Positions 10,252-19,546 are shown, counted from the first letter of the stretch. The stretch: 64,000 nt of DNA from Actibacterium pelagium (GCF_002285415.1 NZ_NSBU01000006.1:248001-312000); one strand, 5' to 3'. A program made the numbers and translations. Notes: generated from the sequence alone by a model not told the origin.

Positions 10252-10797
10252 ATGACCCTTCTTATCCTCGGACTGCTTTTGTGGACCCTCGCCCACCTGT
10301 TCAAGCGGATCGCGCCCTCACTGCGAGAGCCGATGGGGGATAAGGGTAAGGGGCTGGTGGCGCTGGTCCTGTTGGGCTCGATCGTGCTGATGGTGTTTGG
10401 CTACAAAGCGTCGGAATACTCGCCGCTTTGGGCAGCACCGGTTTGGGGCAATCATCTGGTCAGCCTGCTGATGCTGATCGCCCTGTACTTTACCAGCCCG
10501 GGGCCGAAGAAGGGCGCGCTGTTTCACAAGATGCGCCACCCGATGCTTACAGGGTTCATCATCTGGGCCGCTGCGCACCTTTTCGTGAATGGCGATGTGG
10601 CTTCGCTGATCCTGTTCGGTGGCCTGGGTGTCTGGGCTATCACGGAAATCATCGTCATCAACCGGGCAGAGCCTGACTGGACCCCGAACCCCAAAGGCAC
10701 GATCGCAAAGGACGGAATGTTCCTTGTCGCGTCCGCCGTTTTGGTGGGAGTCATCGGATACATCCACGGAATGATCGGGCCGTCGCCTTTTGGCTGA
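10252..10797 (+). CDS. NnrU family membrane protein
   Basis: A 181-residue integral membrane protein with about five hydrophobic segments. The HKMRHPMLTGFIIWAAAHL stretch and EPDWTPNPKG are typical of the NnrU family, which was first linked to nitrite and nitric oxide reduction and is distantly related to ICMT/PEMT methyltransferase folds. It lies 17 bases after mcl2 and 36 before mch, so it is probably co-transcribed with both. Its link to C2 assimilation is unexplained. Confidence 0.8.
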   Translation: MTLLILGLLLWTLAHLFKRIAPSLREPMGDKGKGLVALVLLGSIVLMVFGYKASEYSPLWAAPVWGNHLVSLLMLIALYFTSPGPKKGALFHKMRHPMLTGFIIWAAAHLFVNGDVASLILFGGLGVWAITEIIVINRAEPDWTPNPKGTIAKDGMFLVASAVLVGVIGYIHGMIGPSPFG

Positions 10798-10833
10798 CGG
10801 GCCCCACAGAAATACTGAATTAGGAGAGCAGAG

Positions 10834-11868
10834 ATGGCCAAGACCAATCCGGGCCGGTTTTTTGAAGATTACGCTGTCGGTCAGGTAATTGACCACGCGG
10901 TGCCGCGCACCGTGTCCGGCGGCGAGCGCGCGATGTATCACGCGCTGTATCCGGCGCGCCATGCTTTGTACTCTTCGGATGAATTCGCACGGGCCTCGGG
11001 CCTGCCGGCGTCTCCGGTGGATGACCTGATCACCTTTCACACAGTCTTCGGTAAAACCGTTCCGGACGTGTCGCTGAATGCCGTGGCGAACCTTGGTTAT
11101 GCCGAGGGCAAGTTCCTGAAGCCGGTCTATCCCGGTGACACGCTGCGCTCTACCTCGGAAGTGATCGGGCTGAAGCAGAACTCGAACGGGAAGTCGGGCG
11201 TGGTTTACGTGCGTACCCGTGGCCTGAACCAGCGCGACGAAGTCGTTCTGGATTATGTCCGATGGGTAATGGTGCGAAAGAACAATCTGGACGCCCCGGC
11301 GCCTGAGACGGTGATCCCGGAACTGTCGAAGGTTCTGTCGGTCGACGATCTGGTGATCCCCGAAGGCCTGGACTTCACCAACTATGATTTCACTCTGGCA
11401 GGCGAACCACATCGTTTTGGCGACTATGAGGTGGGCGAGCTGATCGACCACGTCGACGGCGTCACCATCGAGGAAGCCGAGCACATGATGGCGACCCGTC
11501 TATGGCAGAACACGGCGAAGGTACATTTCGACGCGACCTTCCGCCCAGATGGCCAGCGCTTGATCTACGGTGGTCACGTTATCTCCATGGCGCGGGCATT
11601 GTCGTTCAACGGTCTGGCGAATGCGCAGATGATCGTTGGCCTGAACGGCGGCGCGCATGCGAACCCCTGCTTCAGCGGCCTGACCGTGCGCGCGTGGTCC
11701 GAGGTTCTGGACAAGGCCGAGACATCCGCACCCGGCGTCGGCGCAGTACGTCTGCGTCTGGTGGCCACCAAACATGGTGCCGAAGTGGGGCAGTTGAAGG
11801 GTGAAGACGGCAAGTACCTACCCGAAGTCCTGCTGGATCTGGATTATTGGGCGCTGATGCCGATGTAA
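10834..11868 (+). CDS. mch: Mesaconyl-CoA hydratase (beta-methylmalyl-CoA dehydratase)
   Basis: Interconverts mesaconyl-CoA and beta-methylmalyl-CoA in the ethylmalonyl-CoA pathway, which replaces the glyoxylate bypass for growth on acetate and other C2 units. The 344 residues form a double hotdog (MaoC-like) protein. The first unit starts near FFEDYAVGQVIDH (9-21) and the second near FGDYEVGELIDH (about 196). The length and N terminus match the characterised Rhodobacter enzyme. AGGAG lies before the ATG. Third gene of the mcl2-nnrU-mch unit. Confidence 0.92.
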   Translation: MAKTNPGRFFEDYAVGQVIDHAVPRTVSGGERAMYHALYPARHALYSSDEFARASGLPASPVDDLITFHTVFGKTVPDVSLNAVANLGYAEGKFLKPVYPGDTLRSTSEVIGLKQNSNGKSGVVYVRTRGLNQRDEVVLDYVRWVMVRKNNLDAPAPETVIPELSKVLSVDDLVIPEGLDFTNYDFTLAGEPHRFGDYEVGELIDHVDGVTIEEAEHMMATRLWQNTAKVHFDATFRPDGQRLIYGGHVISMARALSFNGLANAQMIVGLNGGAHANPCFSGLTVRAWSEVLDKAETSAPGVGAVRLRLVATKHGAEVGQLKGEDGKYLPEVLLDLDYWALMPM

Positions 11869-11970
11869 TCGGCTTTGGCCTAATTTCATTGGCCAGAATC
11901 GTTACAAATCATGAACCTATGGTGGTTTGTAAGAATTCAGCTGACGACTCGATAGTTGGCATACAGGCTT

Positions 11971-12022
11971 TGTGATCACGCTTTGGTTTTGTGTGATCAC
12001 ATTTCCTGAAGTTGTGGAGCAT
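11971..12022. promoter_or_regulatory. TGTGATCACA-type operators at 21-bp spacing upstream of sdhC
   Basis: TGTGATCACG at 11971-11980 and a perfect TGTGATCACA at 11992-12001 are 21 bp apart. One more 21-bp step, at 12013, gives a TGTG half-site (TGTGGAGCAT). The array ends 127 bases before the sdhC start. Motif and phasing match the sucC upstream region, so one regulator probably controls both TCA operons. Confidence 0.6.
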
Positions 12023-12149
12023 CTGGTCGCAGTTAACGCTATCTGAGGGCGATTTAGTCGAAATCCGATTCCAACTGCGTGACTCTCTGAAAAAATTTGA
12101 TATCACAAACCGAAAGCAACGCGCTAAGCGCTAGCGAGAGGGACATCTT

Positions 12150-12533
12150 ATGGCTGATGTGAACAGGGGGAACCGTCCGCTTTCCCCGCATCTTCAAATT
12201 TACCGCCCACAGTTGAACTCGGCGACGTCGATTTTCACTCGTATCACCGGGAACGCCCTTCTTTTGGGGGCCATCCTTGTGGTCTGGTGGCTGCTCGCCG
12301 CGTCCTATGGCGGCGAATACTTTGAAACCGCGGATTGGGTTCTGACCTCTTTCGTCGGTGATCTGATCATGCTGGGTTCGGCATGGGCGCTTTGGTACCA
12401 CCTGCTGGCGGGCCTGCGTCACCTGATCTGGGATGCCGGTTACGGTCTGGACGTCAAATCGTCCGACAAGATGAGCTGGATCATCATTGGCGGGTCGCTG
12501 TTCCTGACCCTTTTCACCATCGCGATCGTATAA
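12150..12533 (+). CDS. sdhC: Succinate dehydrogenase cytochrome b556 subunit
   Basis: Membrane anchor of complex II that helps bind heme b and ubiquinone. The 127 residues begin with NRPLSPHLQIYRPQLNSATS, the SdhC signature before the first of three membrane helices. LWYHLLAGLRHLIWD carries the likely heme-ligating histidine. It is the first gene of sdhCDAB. An AGAGGGA sequence precedes the ATG. Confidence 0.95.
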   Translation: MADVNRGNRPLSPHLQIYRPQLNSATSIFTRITGNALLLGAILVVWWLLAASYGGEYFETADWVLTSFVGDLIMLGSAWALWYHLLAGLRHLIWDAGYGLDVKSSDKMSWIIIGGSLFLTLFTIAIV

Positions 12534-12543
12534 GGGGACAGAC

Positions 12544-12915
12544 ATGGCTTTTCTGACTGACCGCAAACGCGCTTCGGGCATGGGCTCTGCCAAATCTGGC
12601 GCCGAGCATCACTGGAACATGATCGTCAGCTCTGCTGCGCTACTGATCCTTGTTCCGCTGTTCGTTTTCACATTCGGCCCGATGCTGGGCCAGCCGCATG
12701 AAGTGGTTGCCGAGTATTTCTCGCGTCCCTTCCCGGCGATTCTGACCGGCCTGACCATCACCGCGGGCTTCATCCACTTCAAGAACGGCGCGCAGGTCGC
12801 GATCGAGGATTATACGCACGGGCTGACCCGCAATATCCTGATCATTGCCGTAACCTGCATCAGCTATGCCGCCATCGCCACGGGCCTGTTCGCCCTGGCG
12901 CGTATGGCGCTGTAA
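12544..12915 (+). CDS. sdhD: Succinate dehydrogenase hydrophobic anchor subunit
   Basis: Second membrane anchor of complex II, 123 residues with three membrane segments. [12 protein letters not shown] near residue 20 and [13 protein letters not shown] near 80 match the SdhD pattern, including histidine near heme and quinone. It starts 10 bases after sdhC and ends 13 bases before sdhA. Confidence 0.93.
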   Translation: MAFLTDRKRASGMGSAKSGAEHHWNMIVSSAALLILVPLFVFTFGPMLGQPHEVVAEYFSRPFPAILTGLTITAGFIHFKNGAQVAIEDYTHGLTRNILIIAVTCISYAAIATGLFALARMAL

Positions 12916-12928
12916 GGAGACACCAACA

Positions 12929-14734
12929 ATGGCTGAATACGAATACGAGACGCATGAATATGACGTCGTGGTCGTTGGTGCTGGCGGCGCCGGTCTGCGG
13001 GCGACGCTTGGCATGGCGGAACAAGGCCTGCGCACGGCTTGTGTGACCAAGGTTTTCCCGACCCGCTCGCACACGGTTGCGGCGCAGGGCGGGATCGCCG
13101 CATCCCTGTCGAACATGGGCCCCGATAACTGGCAGTGGCACATGTATGACACCGTCAAGGGGTCCGACTGGCTGGGTGACACCGACGCCATGGAATACCT
13201 GGCCCGCGAAGCGCCCAAGGCGGTCTACGAGCTGGAACACTACGGTGTGCCGTTCTCGCGCACCGAAGAAGGCAAGATCTATCAGCGTCCTTTCGGCGGC
13301 CATACCACCGAATTCGGTGAAGGCCCCGCGGTTCAGCGGACCTGTGCGGCAGCAGACCGGACCGGTCACGCGATCTTGCACACGCTGTATGGCCAGTCGC
13401 TGAAAAACAACGCAGAGTTCTTCATCGAATACTTCGCCATCGACCTGATCATGTCCGAAGAAGGCGAATGTCAGGGTGTCGTCTGCTGGAAGCTGGACGA
13501 TGGCACCATGCATGTCTTCAACGCGAAGATGGTGGTTCTGGCGACCGGCGGTTACGGCCGCGCGTATTTCTCGGCCACTTCGGCCCACACCTGCACCGGC
13601 GACGGTGGCGGCATGGTGGCCCGCGCGGGTCTGGCCCTGCAAGACATGGAGTTCGTGCAGTTCCACCCGACCGGTATCTACGGCTCTGGCTGTCTGATCA
13701 CCGAAGGCGCCCGTGGTGAAGGTGGTTACCTTGTGAACTCGGAAGGCGAGCGCTTCATGGAGCGTTACGCACCGCAGTACAAAGACCTTGCGCCGCGCGA
13801 CTATGTCTCTCGCTCGATGACCATGGAAATCCGTGAAGGCCGTGGTGTGGGTGAGGAGGGCGATCACATCTTCCTGCATCTGGATCACCTGCCTGCCGAA
13901 GCACTGGCCGAACGCCTGCCGGGTATTTCCGAGTCCGCGAAAATCTTCGCCGGTGTTGACGTGACTAAAGAGCCGATCCCGGTTCTGCCGACCGTTCACT
14001 ACAACATGGGCGGCGTTCCGACCAACTATTGGGGTGAAGTGCTGAACCCGACCGCCGAAGACCCGACCGCGATTGTGCCGGGCCTGATGGCTGTTGGTGA
14101 AGCAGGCTGCGCCTCGGTCCACGGTGCGAACCGTCTGGGTTCGAACTCTCTGATCGACCTTGTGGTCTTCGGCCGCGCCGCCGCGATCCGCGCCGGTAAG
14201 GTTGTCGATCCGTCGACCCCGAACCAGACGCTGAACCAAGCTTCGGTCGATGCGGCCTTCGATCGCTTCGACGGTCTGCGCAATGCCAACGGTTCCGTTG
14301 CAACCGCCGATCTTCGCCTTGAGATGCAGAAGACCATGCAGTCGGATGCCGCGGTTTTCCGTGCCTCTGACTCGCTGGCCGCTGGCGTCGAGAAGATGAC
14401 CGCGATTGCAGCCAAAATGGACGACCTGAAGGTTACCGACCGCTCGCTGGTCTGGAACTCTGACCTGATGGAGACGCTGGAACTGACCAACCTGATGCCG
14501 AACGCGCTGGCCACCATCCACGGTGCCGAGGCGCGTAAGGAATCCCGCGGCGCCCACGCGCACGAGGACTTCAGCGAGCGTGACGACAAGAACTGGCGCG
14601 TCCACACCGTCAGCCGCGTCGAAGGCAACAAGGTTGACCTAAGCTATCGCCCGGTCATCGTTGATCCTCTGACCAACGAAGACGAAGGCGGCATCAGCCT
14701 GAAGAAAATCGCGCCGAAAGCGCGGACGTTCTAA
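12929..14734 (+). CDS. sdhA: Succinate dehydrogenase flavoprotein subunit
   Basis: Catalytic FAD subunit of complex II, oxidising succinate to fumarate. The ATG at 12929 follows AAGGAGA and gives 601 residues, close to E. coli SdhA. The dinucleotide-binding motif GAGGAG is at 17-22, and the covalent FAD-linking histidine is H48 in [21 protein letters not shown] and GEGGYLVN line the active site, and [10 protein letters not shown] is near residue 400. An upstream in-frame extension overlapping sdhD is rejected. Confidence 0.97.
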   Translation: MAEYEYETHEYDVVVVGAGGAGLRATLGMAEQGLRTACVTKVFPTRSHTVAAQGGIAASLSNMGPDNWQWHMYDTVKGSDWLGDTDAMEYLAREAPKAVYELEHYGVPFSRTEEGKIYQRPFGGHTTEFGEGPAVQRTCAAADRTGHAILHTLYGQSLKNNAEFFIEYFAIDLIMSEEGECQGVVCWKLDDGTMHVFNAKMVVLATGGYGRAYFSATSAHTCTGDGGGMVARAGLALQDMEFVQFHPTGIYGSGCLITEGARGEGGYLVNSEGERFMERYAPQYKDLAPRDYVSRSMTMEIREGRGVGEEGDHIFLHLDHLPAEALAERLPGISESAKIFAGVDVTKEPIPVLPTVHYNMGGVPTNYWGEVLNPTAEDPTAIVPGLMAVGEAGCASVHGANRLGSNSLIDLVVFGRAAAIRAGKVVDPSTPNQTLNQASVDAAFDRFDGLRNANGSVATADLRLEMQKTMQSDAAVFRASDSLAAGVEKMTAIAAKMDDLKVTDRSLVWNSDLMETLELTNLMPNALATIHGAEARKESRGAHAHEDFSERDDKNWRVHTVSRVEGNKVDLSYRPVIVDPLTNEDEGGISLKKIAPKARTF

Positions 14735-14746
14735 GGAGATACGGAA

Positions 14747-15526
14747 ATGGTTCAATTCACACTCCCCAAGAACTCGAAAATCACCACGGGTAAGACTTGG
14801 CCGAAGCCCGAGGGCGCGACCAATGTTCGTAAGTTCCAGATTTACCGCTGGAACCCGGACGACGGGAAAAACCCGCAGGTCGATACCTATTTCCTGGACA
14901 TGGACAAGTGCGGCCCGATGGTTCTGGACGCGCTGATCAAGATCAAGAACGAGATCGACCCGACCCTGACCTTCCGTCGGTCCTGCCGTGAAGGCATCTG
15001 TGGCTCTTGTGCGATGAACATCGACGGGATCAACACGCTGGCCTGTATCTATGGTCTGGACGAGATCAAGGGTGATGTCAAAATCTACCCGCTGCCGCAC
15101 ATGCCGGTGGTCAAGGACCTTATCCCGGACCTGACCCATTTCTATGCGCAGCACGCCTCGATCATGCCTTGGCTGGAAACCAAGACCAACCGTCCGGCGA
15201 AAGAATGGCGTCAGTCGATCGAAGACCGCAAAAAGCTTGATGGTCTGTATGAATGCGTCATGTGCGCCAGCTGCTCGACCTCTTGCCCGAGCTACTGGTG
15301 GAATGGCGACCGCTATCTTGGCCCGGCAGCGCTGCTGCACGCCTATCGCTGGATCATCGACAGCCGCGATGAAGCCACAGGTGAACGTCTGGATGCGCTG
15401 GAAGATCCCTTCAAGCTGTATCGCTGCCACACCATCATGAACTGCTCGAAAACCTGCCCGAAAGGCCTGAACCCGGCCAAGGCAATCGCCGAGATCAAGA
15501 AGATGATGGTAGAGCGTCTCGTCTAA
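14747..15526 (+). CDS. sdhB: Succinate dehydrogenase iron-sulfur subunit
   Basis: Carries electrons from SdhA to ubiquinone through three iron-sulfur centres. The 259 residues contain the [2Fe-2S] motif [10 protein letters not shown], and the [4Fe-4S] and [3Fe-4S] ligands in [16 protein letters not shown] and [20 protein letters not shown]. It follows sdhA by 12 bases and is the last gene of the operon. A terminator begins 28 bases after its stop. Confidence 0.97.
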   Translation: MVQFTLPKNSKITTGKTWPKPEGATNVRKFQIYRWNPDDGKNPQVDTYFLDMDKCGPMVLDALIKIKNEIDPTLTFRRSCREGICGSCAMNIDGINTLACIYGLDEIKGDVKIYPLPHMPVVKDLIPDLTHFYAQHASIMPWLETKTNRPAKEWRQSIEDRKKLDGLYECVMCASCSTSCPSYWWNGDRYLGPAALLHAYRWIIDSRDEATGERLDALEDPFKLYRCHTIMNCSKTCPKGLNPAKAIAEIKKMMVERLV

Positions 15527-15554
15527 GCTTGCCGCTTCACTAAAAGACCTTCAG

Positions 15555-15590
15555 AATGCGCCCATCGAGCAGATGAGGCGCATTTTGTTT
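15555..15590 (+). terminator. Rho-independent terminator of sdhCDAB
   Basis: An 8-bp stem AATGCGCC / GGCGCATT (15555-15562 and 15577-15584) with a 14-base loop is followed by TTGTTT. It overlaps the annotated start of the next ORF at 15573, which makes that start doubtful. Confidence 0.7.
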
Positions 15591-16847
15591 AAGAGCCCGA
15601 CGGAAGACCGTCGTCCGACATCGGATGTGCGGAATTGGACTGGCCTTATTGGGTTGGTCGGCTTTGTCATTGCACTCTTTCTTTTGCGAATGGGCGAGGT
15701 GACGGGGACGGTTGGGCCATTGATCATGCTGGCCAGCGCGGCCATCCCGATGGTCCTGTGGGATGTGCTTGTCGAAAAGGTGCACCGCGCGCCAACCGCC
15801 GGATTTGACTTTGGCGCCCCGACCCCCTGGGACGAAGCGCTCTCTCTTGCCGGGGTGAAACTGGTTGGGCTTCTTGCGACATTTGCCTTGATCGGGGCTG
15901 CCTACTTTGTGTTGCGGACCTATAGCGACGCGAAGTTCGACTATTACTACGTGGTTCTGGGGTCTGTTGGGCAAGGGCTGTTGCTGATGTCGCCCTTCTA
16001 TATTCTGCTGACGACGCGGTTCATGTCGCAGCCGCGCGACAGCCTTTGGCAATTCGGCAATCTTGTTCTGGGGCGTTGGGGTCAGGTCGAGTGGCCCGAG
16101 ATCAGCAACTATCTGCTATCTTGGGCGGTGAAGGGCTTTTTCCTGTCCTTCATGTTCAGTGTCATTCTGCCGATGTATCAGAACGTCATCTTGTTCGATT
16201 TCTCGGAGCTGGCCAATGACCCCAAGGTGCTGGTGTTCTTTGCAATCCCGTTGCTCTTTCTGGTCGATGTCTGCTTTGGGACGGTTGGGTATATCTTCTC
16301 GCTGCGGATTTTGGACAGCCATATTCGGACCGCCAACCCATACCTTGCCGGGTGGGTTGCCGCGCTGATTTGCTACCCGCCCTTTGCGTTGATGGCGAGC
16401 GGGCAGATTCTGGATTATCGCGCGAATACGGTTGAGTGGTGGCAGTGGTTCCAAGGCTATCCGTTACTGCTAGCGTTTTGGGGGCTCTGCCTTGTAATCC
16501 TTACCGTGATCTATGCATGGGCCACTGTGATCTTTGGGCTTCGGTTTTCGAACCTCACGAACCGGGGTATCATCACGGCGGGTCCCTATAGCCTGTTTAA
16601 ACACCCGGCTTACCTGTCCAAATGTGTCTTCTGGTGGATGCTGTATGTGCCCTTCTTGTCCCTAAATGGACCGGCAGAGGCCATTCGCAGTTGTGTTCTT
16701 TTGACTGCTGTGTGTGCGATCTACTATTGGCGCGCCAAGACTGAAGAGCGTCATCTTATGGAAGAGCCCAAGTACCAAGCCTATTCCGAATGGATTGCGC
16801 AGCATGGGCTGCTTCAAAGAATTCGTCAGGCGGCCCTGAAACTATAA
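15573..16847 (+). CDS. Isoprenylcysteine carboxylmethyltransferase (ICMT)-like membrane protein
   Basis: A polytopic membrane protein of up to 424 residues. The C terminus has GPYSLFKHPAYLSKCVFWW and RAKTEERHLMEEPKYQAYSEW, the SAM-binding signature of ICMT/PEMT-like methyltransferases. The N-terminal half has extra membrane helices, so the protein is about twice the usual length of bacterial ICMT-like proteins. The first ATG lies inside the sdhB terminator and lacks a good ribosome binding site. A GTG at 15627 or an ATG at 15690 are alternatives. The substrate is unknown. It converges with the YceI-cytochrome gene. Confidence 0.65.
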   Translation: MRRILFKSPTEDRRPTSDVRNWTGLIGLVGFVIALFLLRMGEVTGTVGPLIMLASAAIPMVLWDVLVEKVHRAPTAGFDFGAPTPWDEALSLAGVKLVGLLATFALIGAAYFVLRTYSDAKFDYYYVVLGSVGQGLLLMSPFYILLTTRFMSQPRDSLWQFGNLVLGRWGQVEWPEISNYLLSWAVKGFFLSFMFSVILPMYQNVILFDFSELANDPKVLVFFAIPLLFLVDVCFGTVGYIFSLRILDSHIRTANPYLAGWVAALICYPPFALMASGQILDYRANTVEWWQWFQGYPLLLAFWGLCLVILTVIYAWATVIFGLRFSNLTNRGIITAGPYSLFKHPAYLSKCVFWWMLYVPFLSLNGPAEAIRSCVLLTAVCAIYYWRAKTEERHLMEEPKYQAYSEWIAQHGLLQRIRQAALKL

Positions 16848-16873
16848 GGCCCGAACACATGTCCGGGCCTTTT
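16846..16873 (+). terminator. Terminator after the ICMT-like gene
   Basis: The stem aaggcccg / cgggcctt (16846-16853 and 16864-16871) with a 10-base loop is followed by TT. Its first two bases are the last two of the stop codon. It lies between two convergent genes and may serve both. Confidence 0.65.
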
Positions 16874-16895
16874 GGGTATGTGAGATGTTAGTGCC

Positions 16896-17855
16896 TTACT
16901 GCGCGGCGAGATAGGCCAGCAGGTCCTGAATATCACCCTGTTCATACAGACCCTCAAACGCCATAGACGTGCCGGGAATATAGGCGGCCGGGTTGGTCAG
17001 GTAGTTGGCCAGTTCGTCCTCTGTCCAGGGGAAGCCAGCGCCGGCAAGGGCATCTGAGTATTGATAACCTTCCTGCGTACCTGCCGGACGCCCCAAAACA
17101 TTGTGAAGCGACGGCCCCGTACCGTGACGGCCTTCTTTGACCGAATGGCAGGCAAAACACTTCATGTAGACCTTGATCCCACGTTGGGCGTTACCCTGAG
17201 CGGCAAGCGTAGAGCTTGACCGAACCTCTTGCGCATTGGCGCTGGCAACCTGAACCTGTGTTGCAGCCGCGACAGCGCCCTGGCCATCGAAAACAAACCG
17301 CAGCGTAACCGGGACAGCACCAGAGATCTGGGGCAAACCCGCCAGATCGGCCAGCTTGGCCAGACTATCGGTAATTCCCATATCTTCAGCGTTCAGGAAG
17401 ATCATGTTTCGCGTGTTCACCATGACCCGCAGGTCCGACAACCGAGCTACCACAACATCAAGCTGAAGGTTATGCTCTTTGCCAAGGAATTCTAAAGTTC
17501 CGAAAATAGAGAAAATCTCTGTCCCGCCGACAGGGAGTTGCCCCAGACGATCCATATCGATCTGAGTGCGAATTGCAGCGCTGGTATAGCTGCCAAAGAC
17601 GTACTCGATCATCCGAGAGTTGCGCAGATCAACATTGGTATTCACCGATGTCAGGTCGATGTTCACCTCGACGTTGCCATCTTCTGAAACAGAACCGGAC
17701 ACACTATCAAAGCGGTGCACTTCGCCGGCAAAATCTCTTTTGATAGAGCCAAAAGAGACCTCGGAAACTGACGAATCCAGTTCCCAGTTTTGCGCCTGTA
17801 CGCTGCCACATAGTGCAAAGAAACCTATCGCGGCCAAAGCCATGGGTTTCAGCAT
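16896..17855 (-). CDS. Periplasmic YceI-domain / cytochrome c fusion protein
   Basis: Starting at the ATG at 17855 the protein has 319 residues and a signal peptide cut near VQA/QN (residues 21-22). Residues about 22-190 resemble the YceI lipocalin-like fold, members of which bind isoprenoid lipids or quinones. A short low-complexity linker leads to a class I cytochrome c domain with heme motif CFACH (233-237), GPSLHNVLGR and a likely axial Met298 in GTSMAF. The fusion suggests a periplasmic electron carrier tied to a lipid or quinone ligand. The substrate is unknown. It lacks the strong GC bias of the neighbouring TCA genes. Confidence 0.8.
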   Translation of the reverse strand: MLKPMALAAIGFFALCGSVQAQNWELDSSVSEVSFGSIKRDFAGEVHRFDSVSGSVSEDGNVEVNIDLTSVNTNVDLRNSRMIEYVFGSYTSAAIRTQIDMDRLGQLPVGGTEIFSIFGTLEFLGKEHNLQLDVVVARLSDLRVMVNTRNMIFLNAEDMGITDSLAKLADLAGLPQISGAVPVTLRFVFDGQGAVAAATQVQVASANAQEVRSSSTLAAQGNAQRGIKVYMKCFACHSVKEGRHGTGPSLHNVLGRPAGTQEGYQYSDALAGAGFPWTEDELANYLTNPAAYIPGTSMAFEGLYEQGDIQDLLAYLAAQ

Positions 17856-17978
17856 CTTATTCCCTCCATCCTTAATTGTTGCGCTTTCCCATCCGCAACA
17901 AGTTAACAATACCGCGCTTTCGGGCATGTTTGTGACGGGACTAAGAAAATACCTGTAAAATTTTTACCAATTACAGCT

Positions 17979-18464
17979 CTAAGCTGTAAAAAACTTTCCG
18001 CGCAGGTAAACTAGCCCGTTGCCCGGGCCATGCGTGAAAGCGTTGACTTGCCCCAGTATGATCTGGTGGTCGCCACCGGGGTAACTTGCGTACCGCTGGC
18101 AGTCGAACCGAGCAAGGCAGTCGTCGATAACCGGCACCCCGTCTGCGTTCTTCGATAGGCTCAGATCATCAAACGCATCCTGACGAGAGGTGAAAGCTTC
18201 ACAAACAGAGTTTTGGTCGTCGCGTAGCACGTGGACAGCAAAGTGTTCCGCATTCTCGAAGAACAGTCTGCGGCGCGCGTGGTTGGACAAGGCCCACATG
18301 ATCAGAGGTGGATCCAGCGAGAGCGACGAAAAGCTGTTCGCAATAAACCCGACCGGGCCGTCTTCGGTCTGCGTTGTGACCAAGGTGATCCCGGTAGCAA
18401 AACACCCGAAGGCATCGCGCAGGGCGCGGGGGTCAGATGGGTCAAGAAGGGGTGCGTCGGTCAT
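17979..18464 (-). CDS. Flavin reductase-like FMN-binding protein
   Basis: A 161-residue protein of the HpaC/flavin reductase family. Near the N terminus are FGCFATGITLVTT and ANSFSSLSLDPPLI, the FMN-binding pattern, with GGDHQIILGQV toward the C terminus. Such proteins supply reduced flavin to two-component monooxygenases or act as small oxidoreductases. I use the ATG at 18464 (MTDAPLLDP), since the upstream extension lacks family sequence. No partner oxygenase is adjacent, so its physiological partner is unknown. Confidence 0.82.
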   Translation of the reverse strand: MTDAPLLDPSDPRALRDAFGCFATGITLVTTQTEDGPVGFIANSFSSLSLDPPLIMWALSNHARRRLFFENAEHFAVHVLRDDQNSVCEAFTSRQDAFDDLSLSKNADGVPVIDDCLARFDCQRYASYPGGDHQIILGQVNAFTHGPGNGLVYLRGKFFTA

Positions 18465-18560
18465 GCGAGTGTCGCGCTTCCATGGGCTGTGTACATGTTG
18501 CGTGTCGGGCAACATAGGGGTGGGGTGCCGGAAAGCAAAGTGGCAATACCCAAGGTGACG

Positions 18561-19400
18561 TCAGGATTTACAGCGTTTCCACGCCAGTGCGAAGCCTTTC
18601 AGAAGCATCGCTTCGCCATCTGCAAGGATCGGTGGCAGCCCCTGTTTGCCAAGCGCTGCGGAATAAAGCGCGCCAAGTTTGGGCTCAGAGATCACGGCCA
18701 CTTGCTGGCCCAGCCAATACGGACGGGTCGCCGACAGTTCGGCGCCAAGCAGCGCCCCCCAAGTCTGTGCCTGAAGAGTGTTCCCTGCATGATCCTGAAG
18801 GCGCGCCTCAGCGCGGGCGGAGGCAAGCTTGGCAGCCAACCTTTCAGGCTTGCTGATCGTATCGGACAGGGCGTCGTCAAACTCTGGGGTGGATGGGTCG
18901 GGCAGGGCGCATTCGCCCTCGTCAGACAGCGCCGTTGCCAGATGTTGGGTGGCGAAAGTCTGCATGCTGACAACTTCGCCCGCACTGATATGGGCCCAGG
19001 TTGTTTCCATGTCGGGAAGGCACAAGACACCGTCAAAATCGGGGTTTAGGGACAAAAAGCCCGATATACGGGTTTCGGCCCCGCTGGTGATCGCAGTTGG
19101 GCTTGATTGGCTAAGACCTCTGATGCCGATCCGGGTCAGGGGGCCGCAGACTTTGGGGGCCAGAGTCTCGGCGATCGGTTTTGCGGGCAACGGGCGGTAC
19201 CCGTCACTGGCCATGCCGCAAGTCACCAGAGCCGCGTCCTCTGTTTCGGCAAATTCCGTGACTGCGGCAATCCACGCGGCCTCGTCCGGCGCAGTGATTG
19301 ACGTCTTGCGGGCCAATTGCCCCGAGGGGTCAACCGCATAAAGGAAGGTACATCCGGCCTTGATTTCGGCCGCAATCCAAATCGTAGTCACGTGATCCAT
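18561..19400 (-). CDS. 2-dehydro-3-deoxygalactonokinase (DgoK)-like protein, divergent N terminus
   Basis: The 279 residues align by eye with DgoK: GAETRISGFLSLNPDFDGVLCLPDMETTWAH resembles the family core, and the C-terminal LKGFALAWKR is also DgoK-like. The N terminus reads TIWIAAEIKAG where active sugar kinases have a DWGTS-type phosphate loop. The acidic and glycine-rich residues expected there are missing. It may therefore be an inactive or repurposed homologue. No galactonate or D-galactose genes are adjacent. It diverges from the NsrR-like gene. Confidence 0.6.
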   Translation of the reverse strand: MDHVTTIWIAAEIKAGCTFLYAVDPSGQLARKTSITAPDEAAWIAAVTEFAETEDAALVTCGMASDGYRPLPAKPIAETLAPKVCGPLTRIGIRGLSQSSPTAITSGAETRISGFLSLNPDFDGVLCLPDMETTWAHISAGEVVSMQTFATQHLATALSDEGECALPDPSTPEFDDALSDTISKPERLAAKLASARAEARLQDHAGNTLQAQTWGALLGAELSATRPYWLGQQVAVISEPKLGALYSAALGKQGLPPILADGEAMLLKGFALAWKRCKS

Positions 19401-19472
19401 CCCCTGTTCGCTTGCGCGCCATCCTTCCCCGATTTTACCGCGTCACGCAATCTTTCGCGTGATCGGGCAAAA

Positions 19473-19486
19473 CTGATCCAGATCAA
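19473..19486 (+). promoter_or_regulatory. FNR/FnrL-type box upstream of the NsrR-like gene
   Basis: CTGATCCAGATCAA matches the FNR consensus TTGAT-N4-ATCAA at nine of ten fixed positions. Its centre is about 40 bases before the start predicted from a TATAGC -10 element at 19507-19512, as in class II FNR-activated promoters. This suggests induction at low oxygen. Confidence 0.6.
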
Positions 19487-19546
19487 GGGGGACCCCTCGG
19501 AAATGGTATAGCTCACAATTAGCTTTTACCGAGGAGGACTTCGAAG

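Noticed and set aside
11872-11896. TGGCC...GGCCA hairpin after mch as a terminator
   Set aside because: The stem is only about five base pairs and no T run follows.
12860-14605. 581-codon minus-strand ORF opposite sdhA
   Set aside because: Shadow of sdhA in a complementary frame. No ribosome binding site and no recognisable motif.
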